Shown one piece after another: positions 32,201-44,355 of a stretch of 64,000 nucleotides of DNA. The position numbers and the translations under genes are program-made. Source of the DNA: Oasisia sp. SBJ-2009 (lineage: Eukaryota; Annelida; Polychaeta; Sabellida; Siboglinidae); the NCBI GenBank assembly GCA_964017155.1, contig OZ024856.1, positions 39,568,909-39,632,908 on the forward strand. The letters are read 5' to 3'. Positions within the stretch are counted from its first letter, which is position 1. Each line of letters starts with the position of its first letter. The notes beneath the pieces were generated by a model that was not told the origin of the DNA, did not search any database, and saw nothing but the letters and a program-made list of their open reading frames with translations.

Positions 32201-33733
32201 GTCCTACTGGTATTCACTTCCACCCTCTCCAGTTTTTGTAGTTTTCCAAATTGCAGGGACTTTTTTTAGGAAAAATTACACATAACAACAAAATGCTATG
32301 GGTCATTTCCGTGATGTGTCAGTGTTTTTCAGTCAGGTGTAATAAGCAAGTCAAGAAAAAAACTTTTTTTTAAAACAAACATACGTACACTTGAATGATC
32401 TCATTATATGCTTCAGATTTCAGCTGCAAAGATTGTCTGCTGGCATGGCATTATTTCAGCATCAGTTCAAAATTGAATTCCTCCAAATAGATGGAGATGA
32501 AGAGTCTCAGACTCCTAAATTTTAAGTAAATCCCCTACAGCTCCTACTGAGTACTGGTGCAGCGATGAATACATTTACGTCCAGTTGACCAATGCCAGTC
32601 TTCTTCTTCCATTAAATGACCTCGGTCAACTTGCTGACCATTATTGTCAGTGGTTGTTAGAGTTGTCCTCTAGAATTAGTGAGTCCACTACAGGTTACAC
32701 CTTTAGTGTGGGATCTTTTACGTCCCCTGGCATATATACCAGATAGAAGGAACCACCAGATTTTAGTGGCTCTTCCGAAAGACATAGGCAAATGGGGGGT
32801 GAATGAAATTGCTTACGTTTTGTAACAGCGGTAGGTGAGATTGAACCACCGTCCCCTCAATTGACAGTCCGGCGCCCTACCACTCGACCATCGCTCACTC
32901 CCTCCTCCCTCCTCCCTCCTCCCTCCTCCCTCCTCCCTCCTACCTCCTACCTCCTCCCTCCTACCTCCTCCCTCCTCCCTCCTCCCTCCTCCCTCCTCCC
33001 TCCTCCCTCCTACCTCCTCCCTCCTCCCTCCTCCCTCCTCCCTCCTACCTCCTCCCTCCTACCTCCTACCTCCTCCCTCCTCCCTCCTCCCTCCTACCTC
33101 CTACCTCCTCCCTCCTACCTCCTCCCTCCTCACTCCTCCCTCCTCCCTCCTACCTCCTACCTCCTCCCTCCTCCCTCAGTCATTTGAAACGTTTATGTGC
33201 CCAATGTGCATTCTAACTCTAAGATCGAAATCACTGAACACAAAGCAACATTCTGTGGACACGCTTGCGAAATAAAAACTTGTGTGTGAAGCTGAGATCT
33301 GTATGTGATTCTGAGACTTGCATTATATTAACTGAATTGTGAAATGGAGACATGTGTGAAGTTAAGACTTGTGTTGTCAGACCACCAGAAGAAGACTGCG
33401 GAGGTGGACGGGTGTGGAGAGGCAGTGGGCGGCGGGAACACAGCCACTGACCGACTGTCCAAGGTGCTCGGTCAGACCGTGCCCATGCTTGGACAACAGG
33501 CCAAAGGTCAGTGACTTACTGCATGTCGGGGACAACCTATAAAGTGTCGCGTTGTTTGTAGACACCCATAGCCTCCGTCACCCAGTGGGCACATGTTGTT
33601 ATGCTCACATGCACTCTCCTGTAACATTTAACAAATATTTCATAGGAAGTGCACATAATCATTATTATTTTAATTAACTACATTGCATGGCTATATTGAT
33701 TTGTTGTTTCCAATATGTATGTGTGTGTATGTG

Positions 33734-33769
<36 letters not shown>

Positions 33770-36700
33770 CATATATATATGTATATATATACATATATAT
33801 ATGTGTATATATATGTATATATATACATATGTATATATATACATATGTATATATGTGTATATATATACATCAGTATGTACATACATTCTTGTATATACAT
33901 GCATGTATATTATATGGGGTAAAATAATATTACTTTGTTGGTTTAAAAGTGGTTTTCATTGGAATGTTGAGGAAATCAATAAAAAAATAGTCTTAACACT
34001 GTGCTAAATGTGTTGAAGGCTTAGTCCAGCCAAGTGTTCTAATAAGTTCGCAACGTGACGTTTTTCCTTCAAATCAAGTGAATTGTAAAGAAACATGCAT
34101 ATTATAAACTTGTAACTGGGTTGACAATGGATGCCGTCTATAAAGCTCTTCAGGGAATATAACATAATAATGTTATAATATTCTTCCATTATTGTTCTCT
34201 TTTTGTTAATAATATATGTTATTTGCCTTGATTTGATTTGTATGCATTGTAAAGAACTACAATAAATTTGATTTGATAGATTTGGTGTTGAACACAGTGC
34301 AATTGCAAGATGACTAATTCCCCAAACTGTCTGCCAGTCATTAGCATCGTCATTGACCCAGACAGTCAAATAGGCTGCCTCGCTGTAATGACAACGTATT
34401 CTGCAGTATTGTGACACTGTCTCATTGCTCTGTGTAGAAGAGCCAAGTTCGGAGGAGTCGTCAACTGACCACCGGACCGAGGCTGTCCAAGTGACCACTG
34501 GCACGTCCACAGACAACACATCGACCAGCGACGACGGCTCCCTTACACCGACCCGCTCGCCAGGTGGCAGCACCAACTGTAACAAGAGGTAGCGTGTTCG
34601 TGCCATCACAACACGACACAGCAATATTCTGTTGTCTGTGAAGAGAAATGCAAAAAAATTAATTGTATCTGTGACATGGGTTGGACTTATTGATATCTGT
34701 AGTTGTTGTCAGACTCGAGGTACGACAAGTGTCAAGTGACTTGATTTGGACAAAAGAGAGATACTCAAGACTGCATTTTGGAGGGCACTAACTAGACATT
34801 TGACTTGGACGAAACTGTAACCTCACAATTGACTGTTTTATCAGTGATATTTCACTATATAAAATGCAACCAGCAGTATTTATGAGGGTGACTTAGCATG
34901 ATTTCAGTGTTCATACCTGCCAGTAATAAAAAAAAAAAAAATTACATATTCAGAAATGTTGTGGCTTTTTATTAAAAATGGACAGTTCAAGTTACACCAC
35001 TCCAGAATTCAGTTATTTAGTAATTCACAGTAGTAGTTCCAATGTTCTACACATTGGAACTGAAACCGTTCTTAAACACTTCCCGATAAATCCAGAAAGA
35101 AGTGTGTCTGTCATGCTTCTAGTTGTGTCCTGCACTCAGCAGGGTTCTATTACAAGTGTGTATTGATGCTGCAGAAAGAAGTGTGTCTGGCATGCTTCTA
35201 GTTGTGTCCTGCACTCAGCAGGGTTCTGTTACAAGTGTGTATTGATGCTGCAGAAAGAAGTGTGTCTGGCATGCTTCTAGTTGTGTCCTGCACTCAGCAG
35301 GGTTCTATTACAAGTGTGTATTGATGCTGCAGAAAGAAGTGTGTCTGGCATGCTTCTAGTTGTGTCCTGCACTCAGCAGGGTTCTGTTACAAGTGTGTAT
35401 TGATGCTGCAGAAAGAAGTGTGTCTGGCATGCTTCTAGTTGTGTCCTGCACTCAGCAGGGTTCTATTACAAGTGTGTATTGATGCTGCAGAAAGAAGTGT
35501 GTCTGGCATGCTTCTAGTTGTGTCCTGCACTCAGCAGGGTTCTGTTACAAGTGTGTATTGATGCTGCAGAAAGAAGTGTGTCTGGCATGCTTCTAGTTGT
35601 GTCCTGCACTCAGCAGGGTTCTATTACAAGTGTGTATTGATGCTGCAGAAAGAAGTGTGTCTGTCATGCTTCTAGTTGTGTCCTGCACTCAGCAGGGTTC
35701 TGTTACAAGTGTGTATTGATGCTGCAGAAAGAAGTGTGTCTGGCATGCTTCTAGTTGTGTCCTGCACTCAGCAGGGTTCTATTACAAGTGTGTATTGATG
35801 CTGCAGAAAGAAGTGTGTCTGGCATGCTTCTAGTTGTGTCCTGCACTCAGCAGGGTTCTATTACAAGTGTGTATTGATGCTGCAGAAAGAAGTGTGTCTG
35901 GCATGCTTCTAGTTGTGTCCTGCACTCAGCAGGGTTCTATTACAAGTGTGTATTGATGCTGCAGAAAGAAGTGTGTCTGGCATGCTTCTAGTTGTGTCCT
36001 GCACTCAGCAGGGTTCTATTACAAGTGTGTATTGATGCTGCAGAAAGAAGTGTGTATGTCATGCTTCTAGTTGTGTCCTGCACTCAGCAGGGTTCTGTTA
36101 CAAGTGTGTATTGATGCTGCAGAAAGAAGTGTGTCTGTCATGCTTCTAGTTGTGTCCTGCACTCAGCAGGGTTCTGTTACAAGTGTGTATTGATGCTGCA
36201 GAAAGAAGTGTGTCTGTCATGCTTCTAGTTGTGTCCTGCACTCAGCAGGGTTCTGTTACAAGTGTGTATTGATGCTGCAGAAAGAAGTGTGTCTGGCATG
36301 CTTCTAGTTGTGTCCTGCACTCAGCAGGGTTCTGTTACAAGTGTGTATTGATGCTGCAGAAAGAAGTGTGTCTGTCATGCTTCTAGTTGTGTCCTGCACT
36401 CAGCAGGGTTCTGTTACAAGTGTGTATTGATGCTGCAGAAAGAAGTGTGTCTGTCATGCTTCTAGTTGTGTCCTGCACTCAGCAGGGTTCTATTACAAGT
36501 GTGTATTGATGCTGCAGAAAGAAGTGTGTCTGGCATGCTTCTAGTTGTGTCCTGCACTCAGCAGGGTTCTGTTACAAGTGTGTATTGATGCTGCAGAAAG
36601 AAGTGTGTCTGGCATACTTCTAGTTGTGTCCTGCACTCAGCAGGGTTCTATTACAAGTGTGTATTGATGCTGCAGAAAGAAGTGTGTCTGGCATGCTTCT

Positions 36701-37692
36701 AGTTGTGTCCTGCACTCAGCAGGGTTCTGTTACAAGTGTGTATTGATGCTGCAGAAAGAAGTGTGTCTGGCATGCTTCTAGTTGTGTCCTGCACTCAGCA
36801 GGGTTCTGTTACAAGTGTGTATTGATGCTGCAGAAAGAAGTGTGTCTGGCATGCTTCTAGTTGTGTCCTGCACTCAGCAGGGTTCTGTTACAAGTGTGTA
36901 TTGATGCTGCAGAAAGAAGTGTGTCTGGCATGCTTCTAGTTGTGTCCTGCATTCAGCAGGGTTCTGTTACAAGTGTGTATTGATGCTGCAGAAAGAAGTG
37001 TGTCTGGCATGCTTCTAGTTGTGTCCTGCACTCAGCAGGGTTCTGTTACAAGTGTGTATTGATGCTGCAGAAAGAAGTGTGTCTGGCATGCTTCTAGTTG
37101 TGTCCTGCACTCAGCAGGGTTCTGTTACAAGTGTGTATTGATGCTGCTCCTTGTGTTACAGAGACATCAGTGAGGTGCACGACACAGACACAGACCGACC
37201 GGTGCAGACGACAAAGAAGAGGTGTTTTAAGTGTAACTGCAAACTGGAGCTCGCCTTGCGTGAGATTGGCAAGTGTAAATGTGGTGAGTAATCCTGCGTC
37301 TTTCTTTTTCTCTCTCCCAGATACTGGACAGGGCCCTTTGCAGGGCTTTCTGTCACAATCCATCTTTGACCAGTGAACACGGGAATGTTATGTTGAGACT
37401 TAATTACTGAATATTTGGAGAAATGTAGATATGATAAATAACAATTTCTCGTGTGCGATCTAACACAGATTACACAGTAATGGCAACATTTGTGGAACAT
37501 AGAAAAGATCCATGCTTATATGGCATGTTTGCTGTTTCAGACTACGTATTCTGTCCGACTCACCGACTGCCGGAACAGCACGGCTGTACGTACGACCACA
37601 AGAAGATGGGCCGTCTCGAGGCTCGCGCAAAGATGATCAATCCGAAGAGGCATATGGGCACCTCACTGAAACGCATCGACTCGGACTCGTAG
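29201..37692 (+). CDS. ZFAND3: AN1/A20 zinc finger protein, ZFAND3-like
   Basis: Complete gene with exons 29201-29250, 31829-31869, 33381-33506, 34438-34588, 37162-37283 and 37541-37692, giving 213 residues (human ZFAND3 is close to 227). Every junction keeps frame: GG|G, AAAG|AC, AAAG|AA, AGAG|A, TGTG|AC. Exons 1-2 encode an A20-type finger, [20 protein letters not shown], characteristic of ZFAND3. Exons 3-4 are a Ser/Thr-rich linker. Exons 5-6 encode the AN1 finger with ligands in [32 protein letters not shown]. The end is basic ([17 protein letters not shown]). Proteins with these fingers bind ubiquitin or act in stress and protein quality control; ZFAND3 also has a reported nuclear role. 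The start ATG is the first in frame and places the A20 finger near the N-terminus, as in the family. Confidence 0.93.
29722..29783. repeat. 31-bp perfect tandem duplication
   Basis: Two adjacent identical copies of acgcgacgtttcgtctgtgt plus cactgaggtta in ZFAND3-like intron 1. Confidence 0.9.
30430..30775 (+). mobile_element. tRNA-derived SINE, full-length copy
   Basis: The head has Pol III promoter boxes: box A tggctcaggggtagagc (30439-30455) and box B ggttcgaatcc (30482-30492). A central block follows (ttgggcaagtattttcactc, cattgctccagttcgctcag), resembling the conserved core shared by SINEs of many marine invertebrates. The 3' tail is aaagcgctttgaacggtcct, then gatactgcgctatataagaa. It sits in ZFAND3-like intron 1. 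It is not a functional tRNA gene. Confidence 0.88.
31370..31640 (+). repeat. Dispersed repeat family, copy 2
   Basis: Related to 27875-28045 and 57640-57850: gttgagtcgaactagc, gagaacagtgcaaataccca, aacttgaagatcga, ggcccacccgtcc, acagcgtatgactgaaatca, accacacttcttgtgggcaa. Ends shortly before ZFAND3-like exon 2. Confidence 0.6.
32580..32890 (-). mobile_element. Second type of tRNA-derived SINE, minus orientation
   Basis: Read on the minus strand from 32890: tggtcgagtggtagggcgcc (box A-like), then gtggttcaatctc (box B-like), as in a tRNA head. The body contains cccatttgcctatgtctttc, gccaggggacgtaaaagatc and tagtggactcactaattcta. This family is different from the one at 30430. It lies in ZFAND3-like intron 2. 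Confidence 0.6.
32895..33177. repeat. Homopyrimidine CCTCCCT/CCTACCT array
   Basis: About 40 copies of a 7-bp unit, cctccct with cctacct variants. The plus strand is almost entirely pyrimidine. It starts at the tRNA-like end of the SINE at 32580-32890. The minus strand, (aggGagg)n, has potential for triplex or G-quadruplex structure. Confidence 0.95.
33735..33870. repeat. TA-rich microsatellite with TATATATG/ACATATAT interruptions
   Basis: (TA)n interrupted by gtatatat and acatatat, in ZFAND3-like intron 3. Confidence 0.9.
35093..37147. repeat. 79-bp minisatellite, about 26 units
   Basis: Highly uniform 79-bp units starting cagaaagaagtgtgtctggc, then ttctagttgtgtcctgcact, and ending gtattgatgctg. 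Variable positions are few: ggcatg or gtcatg, ctattac or ctgttac, one ggcata near 36610 and one cattcag near 36950. The array fills most of ZFAND3-like intron 4. Its last unit ends 14 bases before exon 5. Every unit carries gctgcag, a potential cryptic splice acceptor. Confidence 0.97.
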
Positions 37693-39900
37693 GGGTGCCA
37701 GCGCCACAACGTGAAGGACAGTGTGTGTGTGTTGATTGTGAACTACTAGATTTGTGACGATTGCTGTGCAACGACTTCTACCCTCGGTCCATGCAGAATG
37801 CCAGTGGGTCCGCATCTGTCGAAGTTCTCCGCAGATTTTGTGTCGGAATGTGCAGCAAGCAGTTCGGTCGGGTCTGGCTCAGGCTGGCGAGTGTGTGGCG
37901 CAGATGGGGTATTACCCATTGTCCCACAGATCTTGTGACAGACAATAGGGCGGTGTGTACAATGGGTTTGAGAGATGCGAGTCAACAGGCGGCGTCACGG
38001 AGACAACAAGCCCAACGACAGCTAGAGGACAAACTGCAGACTTCTTGCATTTACCAGTGTCGATGTGGCTGGTTTGATAATATTTTCTTCCTATTTATAT
38101 ATCTGAATGTGACGATTCACCCGAGCGGTTTCTGAACAAGAGGTTTGTCAGAAGGATCACAGAAAGGACTCGACTGTCCAGTGCCAATTGGAAGCGTTCT
38201 GCTAACCTCAATGACTCGGCAACCGTGATCATTCAGAGTTGTTGTCCCCCCCTCCGAGATGGTTGGTTGACGTACATTTTGTGGTGTAGCTGCGGGGGCG
38301 AGTGGGCTGAAATTGTGCTTTATTTCGATGATAACACCTGCACTAATTCTGTTTCTTATCTATGCTCAGATTGGTATCAAAACTATCTGTCGCAAGGATG
38401 TTTTGATGTGAGCAAGGCAGAGAATGGCAACATGTGTATATGCAACAAAGTAACTTGAATGACAATTGTGTGGTTGCAACTAACCGAAAGGCGTTATTCC
38501 AGGGTTTTGGAAACCCTCAATTTATTGGCCTTGTGTATAGAGGATGGTTTACCCCCGACTATTGGTGAGATGGGGGGAGGGGTAAGTTTTGTTTGTTCAG
38601 ACATTGTCGAGTCCACCTATTCGACATGGACGATGGCTGATATGGATGTGTACAAATATTAGTTTACTCGTATATCCATAAAAGTATTTTTGAGCACCAA
38701 TAATGCAAGTGATGCGGTAAATTCACGGATACTTACACAGATATGCTCTTGTTCAGTTTAAAAAACGATTCTCTTTAGTAAAATAAGGAGATCAGAGTTG
38801 CACTGCATATCACAAAATTCTAAGCAGACTATTGCTTGCGACTTTAGGCAAGTTTTAACCCTGGAATCAAAGTGATTTATTCATATGTAGTAGCAATTTG
38901 GACAATACCTCGGAATTATAACATTAACTACTACTTGATAAAATATTACTGCTGCAGAAGCTCACTATTAAGTCACTCTTGAAACAGAACCAGTGGCTTC
39001 AATGGCAGGGTGACTGCATTAGCAGAACTAATTGTTAATACTAGCAGTTATAGAAGTAATTTTGAGCTGTTCTAGGGCGGCCCTAATTGTGAGGTGGCTA
39101 TACTGCCAGTACTGAGGTGATGGCAGAGCAATTTTCATCATTATCACTGCAAGGAGAGTTAGATAGGCCAGTATATTTGAGTCTTAGACCCACATTTGCA
39201 ATCTATCTGAACTACATGGGATTATCTATCTTTTAGATGATAACAAGGGAGTGTTTACTTCTTAACCGAACCTTTGACGAGTTTTGTCAACATTTAAGTA
39301 ATCTACACTGTATTTACTGCAAAGTTGATTTTGTGACTATGAAATAGCTTCACCGTTTTGTAAGCTACCTAGGTGCACTATCAACATAAATGTATAGTCT
39401 TGTTTACTGGGAATTTTATAGAACTTAATAATTCAAATTAGTATTGTGCTGGAAAGTTGGCAGTTCTTGTGGAGTGGAGTCTTTGTGGCGGCTGCTGTAA
39501 ATATTGTGGTGGATTGACTAATTGACATATTTTAACAGTAGTTCTAACAAATGAGTGCAGTTATTTTAGAGTAACGGTACTTGAGCGATGTAACATCGCG
39601 GGTGTGACCGATGACAGCAACTTGTAGTTGGCCTTCTGCATCTATAGGCAGAGAAACCGTGTCTTTGTGAAGAGATTATTTCAAAAACACCTGGATGTCG
39701 TATAAGCAATACGTTTTAGTACAGCTCCATAGGACAGAATATTGTACTTTGAATGACAAAACCTGCAGTGGCGACTGTGGCATGACACTATTAACCCTGT
39801 TTGTTGTATCTAGGAAATGAGAGGTTATTTTATTTTATGCATATGTACTTGTGAAATACAGTTGCTGAGATGAAAACACGACTCATTGTTCTCTGACACA
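37693..39900 (+). other. 3' region of ZFAND3-like gene and intergenic DNA
   Basis: 37693 to about 38130 is moderately GC-rich and probably 3' UTR. No second gene, RNA gene or recognised repeat is seen to 39900. Confidence 0.4.
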
Positions 39901-39934
39901 TTCAACAGGCACTGTATTACTGTTTTGGAATGGC

Positions 39935-39940
39935 TTTATT
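39935..39940 (-). terminator. Polyadenylation signal of the FKBP2-like gene
   Basis: AATAAA on the minus strand, about 145 bases beyond the FKBP2-like stop codon. Confidence 0.55.
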
Positions 39941-40081
39941 CAGTAACACTTACACTTGAACTTACAAATGACATCAATCATTATAAAATTACAGACAACA
40001 CCTCCATTGCTGGAAGAAGAGTAGAAACAGTGAACTAGAGAACATTGAACTACGTGAACACTATTTGATGGCTGGTATTTG

Positions 40082-42328
40082 TTACAGTTCTTCCCTCCGT
40101 TTAATTGACAGCAGCTCAACTTCAAAAAACAGTGTAGCGCCACCTATGAGAAACAAATTAAAACAGGCTCGTGAATAACTAGCCTTTGCCTATATTATAT
40201 TCTATGCATTTAAAAAATAGGCCTAACTATTGTATTTACACTAGTAGTATTCATAACTAATATAACTCATCAGCAGAGCAACAAACCTAGGATGGCTGTT
40301 GAGATTATTACATTATTTTGAATTTAAACTAGTCCCCATGACAATTTAACCAAAGCATTGCACGAGGCAAGCAATAAGTAACAACACTGTGGCGCCATCT
40401 GGGGAATACCTGACAACTAAAAAGAAAATGGGCCAGGAGATTCTGTCCTTTGGACTACATACTGAGTTTGTAATTATGAACGAAAATTTGGTGAATCATA
40501 GTGACTGCCTCGTTTCTTCTCCATAATCAATGAAATTGCATTTTCTCTGGTTGTTATGCGAGATGACCAGAAACACACCCAAATTGTGTGAATGCAACGA
40601 CAATCCTGGTCATCATTTGTTTTAGTCAAGATCATTTTTTAAAAACAGTTTTAGGGCCTTCAGAATGATCCAATCAAATACAAATTTGTCATGCATAGTA
40701 GCAGTGCCCTAAGCTATGTCTGTGCCAAGTTATAAAAATAGATCCTCAATTGTTTCTGAGATATGGGAGCTAATAGCTCACAGCAAACACAAAATGGTGC
40801 CAAAGTCCTTTGGATCTTCTGCCCAATGACTAAAAACAAAATACCTTTACTGAACAAATACATCACCAACAGGTGGTCAGAGAACAGTGGTCAAAGGCAC
40901 CCACTGAATGTAACAAGACAAGTGAGAGAAGATGTACTAATTTACATGGAATTATGGAAGTTAAAGTATCAATATGAAAAGAATAATAATTAATAAGTTT
41001 TTTTTAGCATAGATCTGTAGTCATTCAGAAATGTTGTACAGAACTGAACTAATTTGCCTTGAATTTTTGAAAATCCACTTAAAATATTACAACATTAGAA
41101 AAATATATATATATTTTAAGGGCACTCTCTCCCGTATAAAATACAAACCTGGAATCTTAGGGGGAGCTCCCCTGTCTCCATAGCCCATGTCCGAAGGGAT
41201 GACCAGCTTCCTCTTCTCTCCCTCACACATTCTGCAATGGGAAGCGAAGTTCTCATGATCTATCTACAGAAAATATGACCTTTAGATGAAAAGCAACACA
41301 AAGTCTGAGTATTTAAACGTTATGTGATCTTTAAATATTGGCAGTTTATATGCAAGTTAACAGTACTGTTTAAAAAGCCAGATTTGGGCAATTGGAAATT
41401 TACTTACGAACAAAGCAAAGGGAATTGTATCTTTAAATGTATTACCTAACAGTGAAATGAAGCTATAACTACGTGGTAATCTACTCAGTACTGCAATTCA
41501 GCTGCAACGACTGACTGATAAAATTGTATCACAGACTGGACCAGTTAATTTTTCAAGTAAGTAAATCAAACCTTCAACACCCAGCTGTGAAAAAGCAGTT
41601 GTAGAACAAAAAAAAACGTTATTATATAAATTGTAGTGTGTGCTGATAATATAATGCAACCACATAACATTATATATTGGCAAGATCATTAAATTAACGT
41701 AAACCATTTATCTTTGTGGCATGCCTGTATTGCACGAAAATGAACTGATCCTGTTCGACGAGACATCAAACCTTGCCATGAATGAATTACCAGAGTAACA
41801 GCCGGCCAAACATTTTGACAAAAATAAATATATAACTTAGTTTGGTTTGCAAGAATATTTTCCTCGCGCCCAAGACATACGTGTTACTGAATGAATCTGC
41901 TCTCACCCTAGCAAGCCCTGGTCCCAGCCCTTGATCACTTGGCCCGAGCCTAGGGTGAATTCAAAGGGGTCTTTGCGGGGAATACTGCTGTCAAACACTG
42001 TTCCATCCTCCAACTTGCCCTGCAAAGTGCAAACATCACAGTCCAGCTACAGCAGCCCGATTACTTGATCTAACCTTGACCTTTTTAGATTGGCATTTCT
42101 GTTACGTGATCATGTGGACTTACATACATTTACCCATAAGTCATACAATTATGCAATTAGTATAATTATTAGCATTTTAGTATGATAATTTTTATGATAG
42201 ATTAGCTATATTATTATTTTTTTAATCGTATACTTTTTAGTTCATTTTAGCATACTGAGGAATAATAAGTAATGTAACAACTGTGTTATTTAATTTTACT
42301 GTTTCATATATAGGGTTATATTTATAAT

Positions 42329-42378
<50 letters not shown>

Positions 42379-43094
42379 ATATGTATATATTTATTTTAAT
42401 AATAATTTATCATCCATATATACATATATCTATTTTAATAATAATTTATCATGCAATTTTAGCTACTATTTATACATGTAAAGCGCCTGAGAGCAATACT
42501 GTTGATTCGGGCACTAGACAAATAAATTGTATTATATTATTATTATTACCATAGTTACTAATTTATTAATTAATAAATTAATGAAATACAGCGCTATAAA
42601 TTCATTTATGATTTATAGGTAAGGAATAAAACATAACAGATGAAGATGAAAGCGTACTGTTTTTTTCACCTATGGCATAATCACAAGACAATCCTTATGA
42701 ATCCGCTGTGCTGTGGGGCCCCACCATCTTCAATAACAATGTGTCATTTTCATGGAGAACAAATGTTAAAATAAAAACTGTAACACAGAAATGGGTTTGC
42801 AAGTGCGTTTTGTAATACCACAAGAAGGTGGTGAAATGCAAAAGGTAACTCTAGTTTCGATTCTGTAATCCAACACAATCGAAGGCAAACATTCCAACAC
42901 ACTGAAGCACCCACCGTATAATGCATCGTAAGGCTGTCCCCCTTTCGAGATTTGGTCTTGCACTTGTCGGCATCTATCCGCTTCTTGATGCCGATCTGTA
43001 GCTTCTTCTTTGAATCCTTTTTGTCCTTGGCTGCATCAACGCCAAGGACGACCAGAATCACGGCCACGGAATACAGCAGTGCTTGCAGCTGCAT
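40082..43094 (-). CDS. FKBP2: ER FK506-binding protein, FKBP2-like peptidyl-prolyl isomerase
   Basis: Complete gene with exons 43094-42915, 42019-41907, 41231-41149 and 40143-40082, giving 145 residues (human FKBP2 is 142). It isomerises peptidyl-proline bonds during folding in the ER. Residues 1 to about 21 form a signal peptide ([17 protein letters not shown]). One FKBP domain follows: [81 protein letters not shown]. The expected active-site residues are visible: Tyr in MHYT, Phe-Asp in VFDS, Trp in KGW, Tyr in GYG, Phe in FFEV. Cys in ADKC and in MCEG match the disulfide pair of FKBP13/FKBP2. The C-terminal REEL is a KDEL-type retrieval signal. Junctions are phase 0, GG|A and G|GT. The ATG at 43094 starts the signal peptide; an upstream in-frame ATG at 43142 would bury it. 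Confidence 0.94.
42331..42369. repeat. (TA)n microsatellite
   Basis: Pure TA run followed by acacacatacat, in FKBP2-like intron 1. About 100 bases downstream (42474-42545) a short SINE-like 3' tail, taaagcgcctgagagcaata, ends in (att)n. Confidence 0.9.
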
Positions 43095-43099
43095 GGTCT

Positions 43100-44340
43100 C
43101 TACTGTGTGTCCAACAGAACCACACAAAGGAATTATCATCACAAACTACACTACATAAATGTAAAATTTACTGTGTTAAGTTAACAAGAGAAATAATACT
43201 AAAGTAATAGTCAAAAAATTAATAGTCAAAATGGATTACCCCCCCTCGGGTACATTCAACGTTGTGCATTTCACATGTATGCAAATTTGCAAATCAGTAA
43301 AGCAGCATTGCCGTTATTTTGTATTCTAAATATTCAACTTGCATACTTTAAAATGCATCTGACAGCTTAACAAGTACAAATTGATCAGACAATATCATGC
43401 AAGCCCCTGTATATGTTTACCATCATTCATAAGCCTTGACTACAGCTAATCAAATGCCATCATTTAGCCCTTACAAAGACAGTGAGGGGTGGAGAAGGGG
43501 AGTATTGCTGCTATGGATTATGTACAGACCTACTGCAATTTATAATGATATCACAGCCCATTCATGGGTCACAGCTGGAGAAGTGTGGATATTCTCCTAA
43601 CATTGACTGCATTTTCTTCTGTCCAGGTTGAATTAATTTTGCGACTTACATAACAGACACAAGTGGTTATCGTACACACAACATTGGGTGCAACACCAAG
43701 CTGTTGCACACCAAACATGTTCACACTGGTGACATCAGCCACCATCATTGTAGCTTACAATACTTATTTATTTGAACTATTAAATTATCACATTGATAAC
43801 GATAAATAATTAGTCACGCATCTCCAATACCATACAGATTTCTTTTATGCAACATGTATTTGTTTAGTACATACATACATATAGATACATACATATACAG
43901 CCACTATAAGCTGTGACTTGTTGTATTTTAAATGTAAAAATTCAGATATACTTTATTATGGTTTTCTAGTTACAAATACCAAAATAATTAGCCTATAAAA
44001 GTGTAATAATGATCAAAAATTCAAAACACAAATGTCTGATGCCTAGGAAATAAATATAATGGTGAAACCTTGCAGATATAAATAGGTAATCTTGACTTCG
44101 GGGAATAGTTATGCGGTTTTTTAAATTAGTTATTATCTTAAAAAAATGTTGGACATAACATTCAGTTTGCTGTAAAAATTGCTGCGTGTGTTGACATACA
44201 ACCACAATATGCCATTTCCCGATGAAAGAATACCCCACAGAAATAGCACCATGCGGGTTTTCTGAAATTCTGTTAGGACAATTTTTATATAGTATGGGGT
44301 GACTAGACATTTTATTTTTGTGGAGCTTGACATCAAATTA
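43100..44340. other. Upstream of FKBP2-like gene, no gene recognised
   Basis: The first few hundred bases should hold the FKBP2-like promoter and 5' UTR. The remainder is AT-rich with no supported coding region. Confidence 0.35.
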
Positions 44341-44355
44341 TGAATAAATTTATGA

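Noticed and set aside
32861..33187. [14 protein letters not shown] protein of 108 codons
   Set aside because: Frame through the CCTCCCT array; no start context or splice links.
35093..37147. CRISPR-like array
   Set aside because: Units are directly adjacent with no variable spacers, there are no cas genes, and the host is a eukaryote. It is a minisatellite. The same applies to 1-2740.
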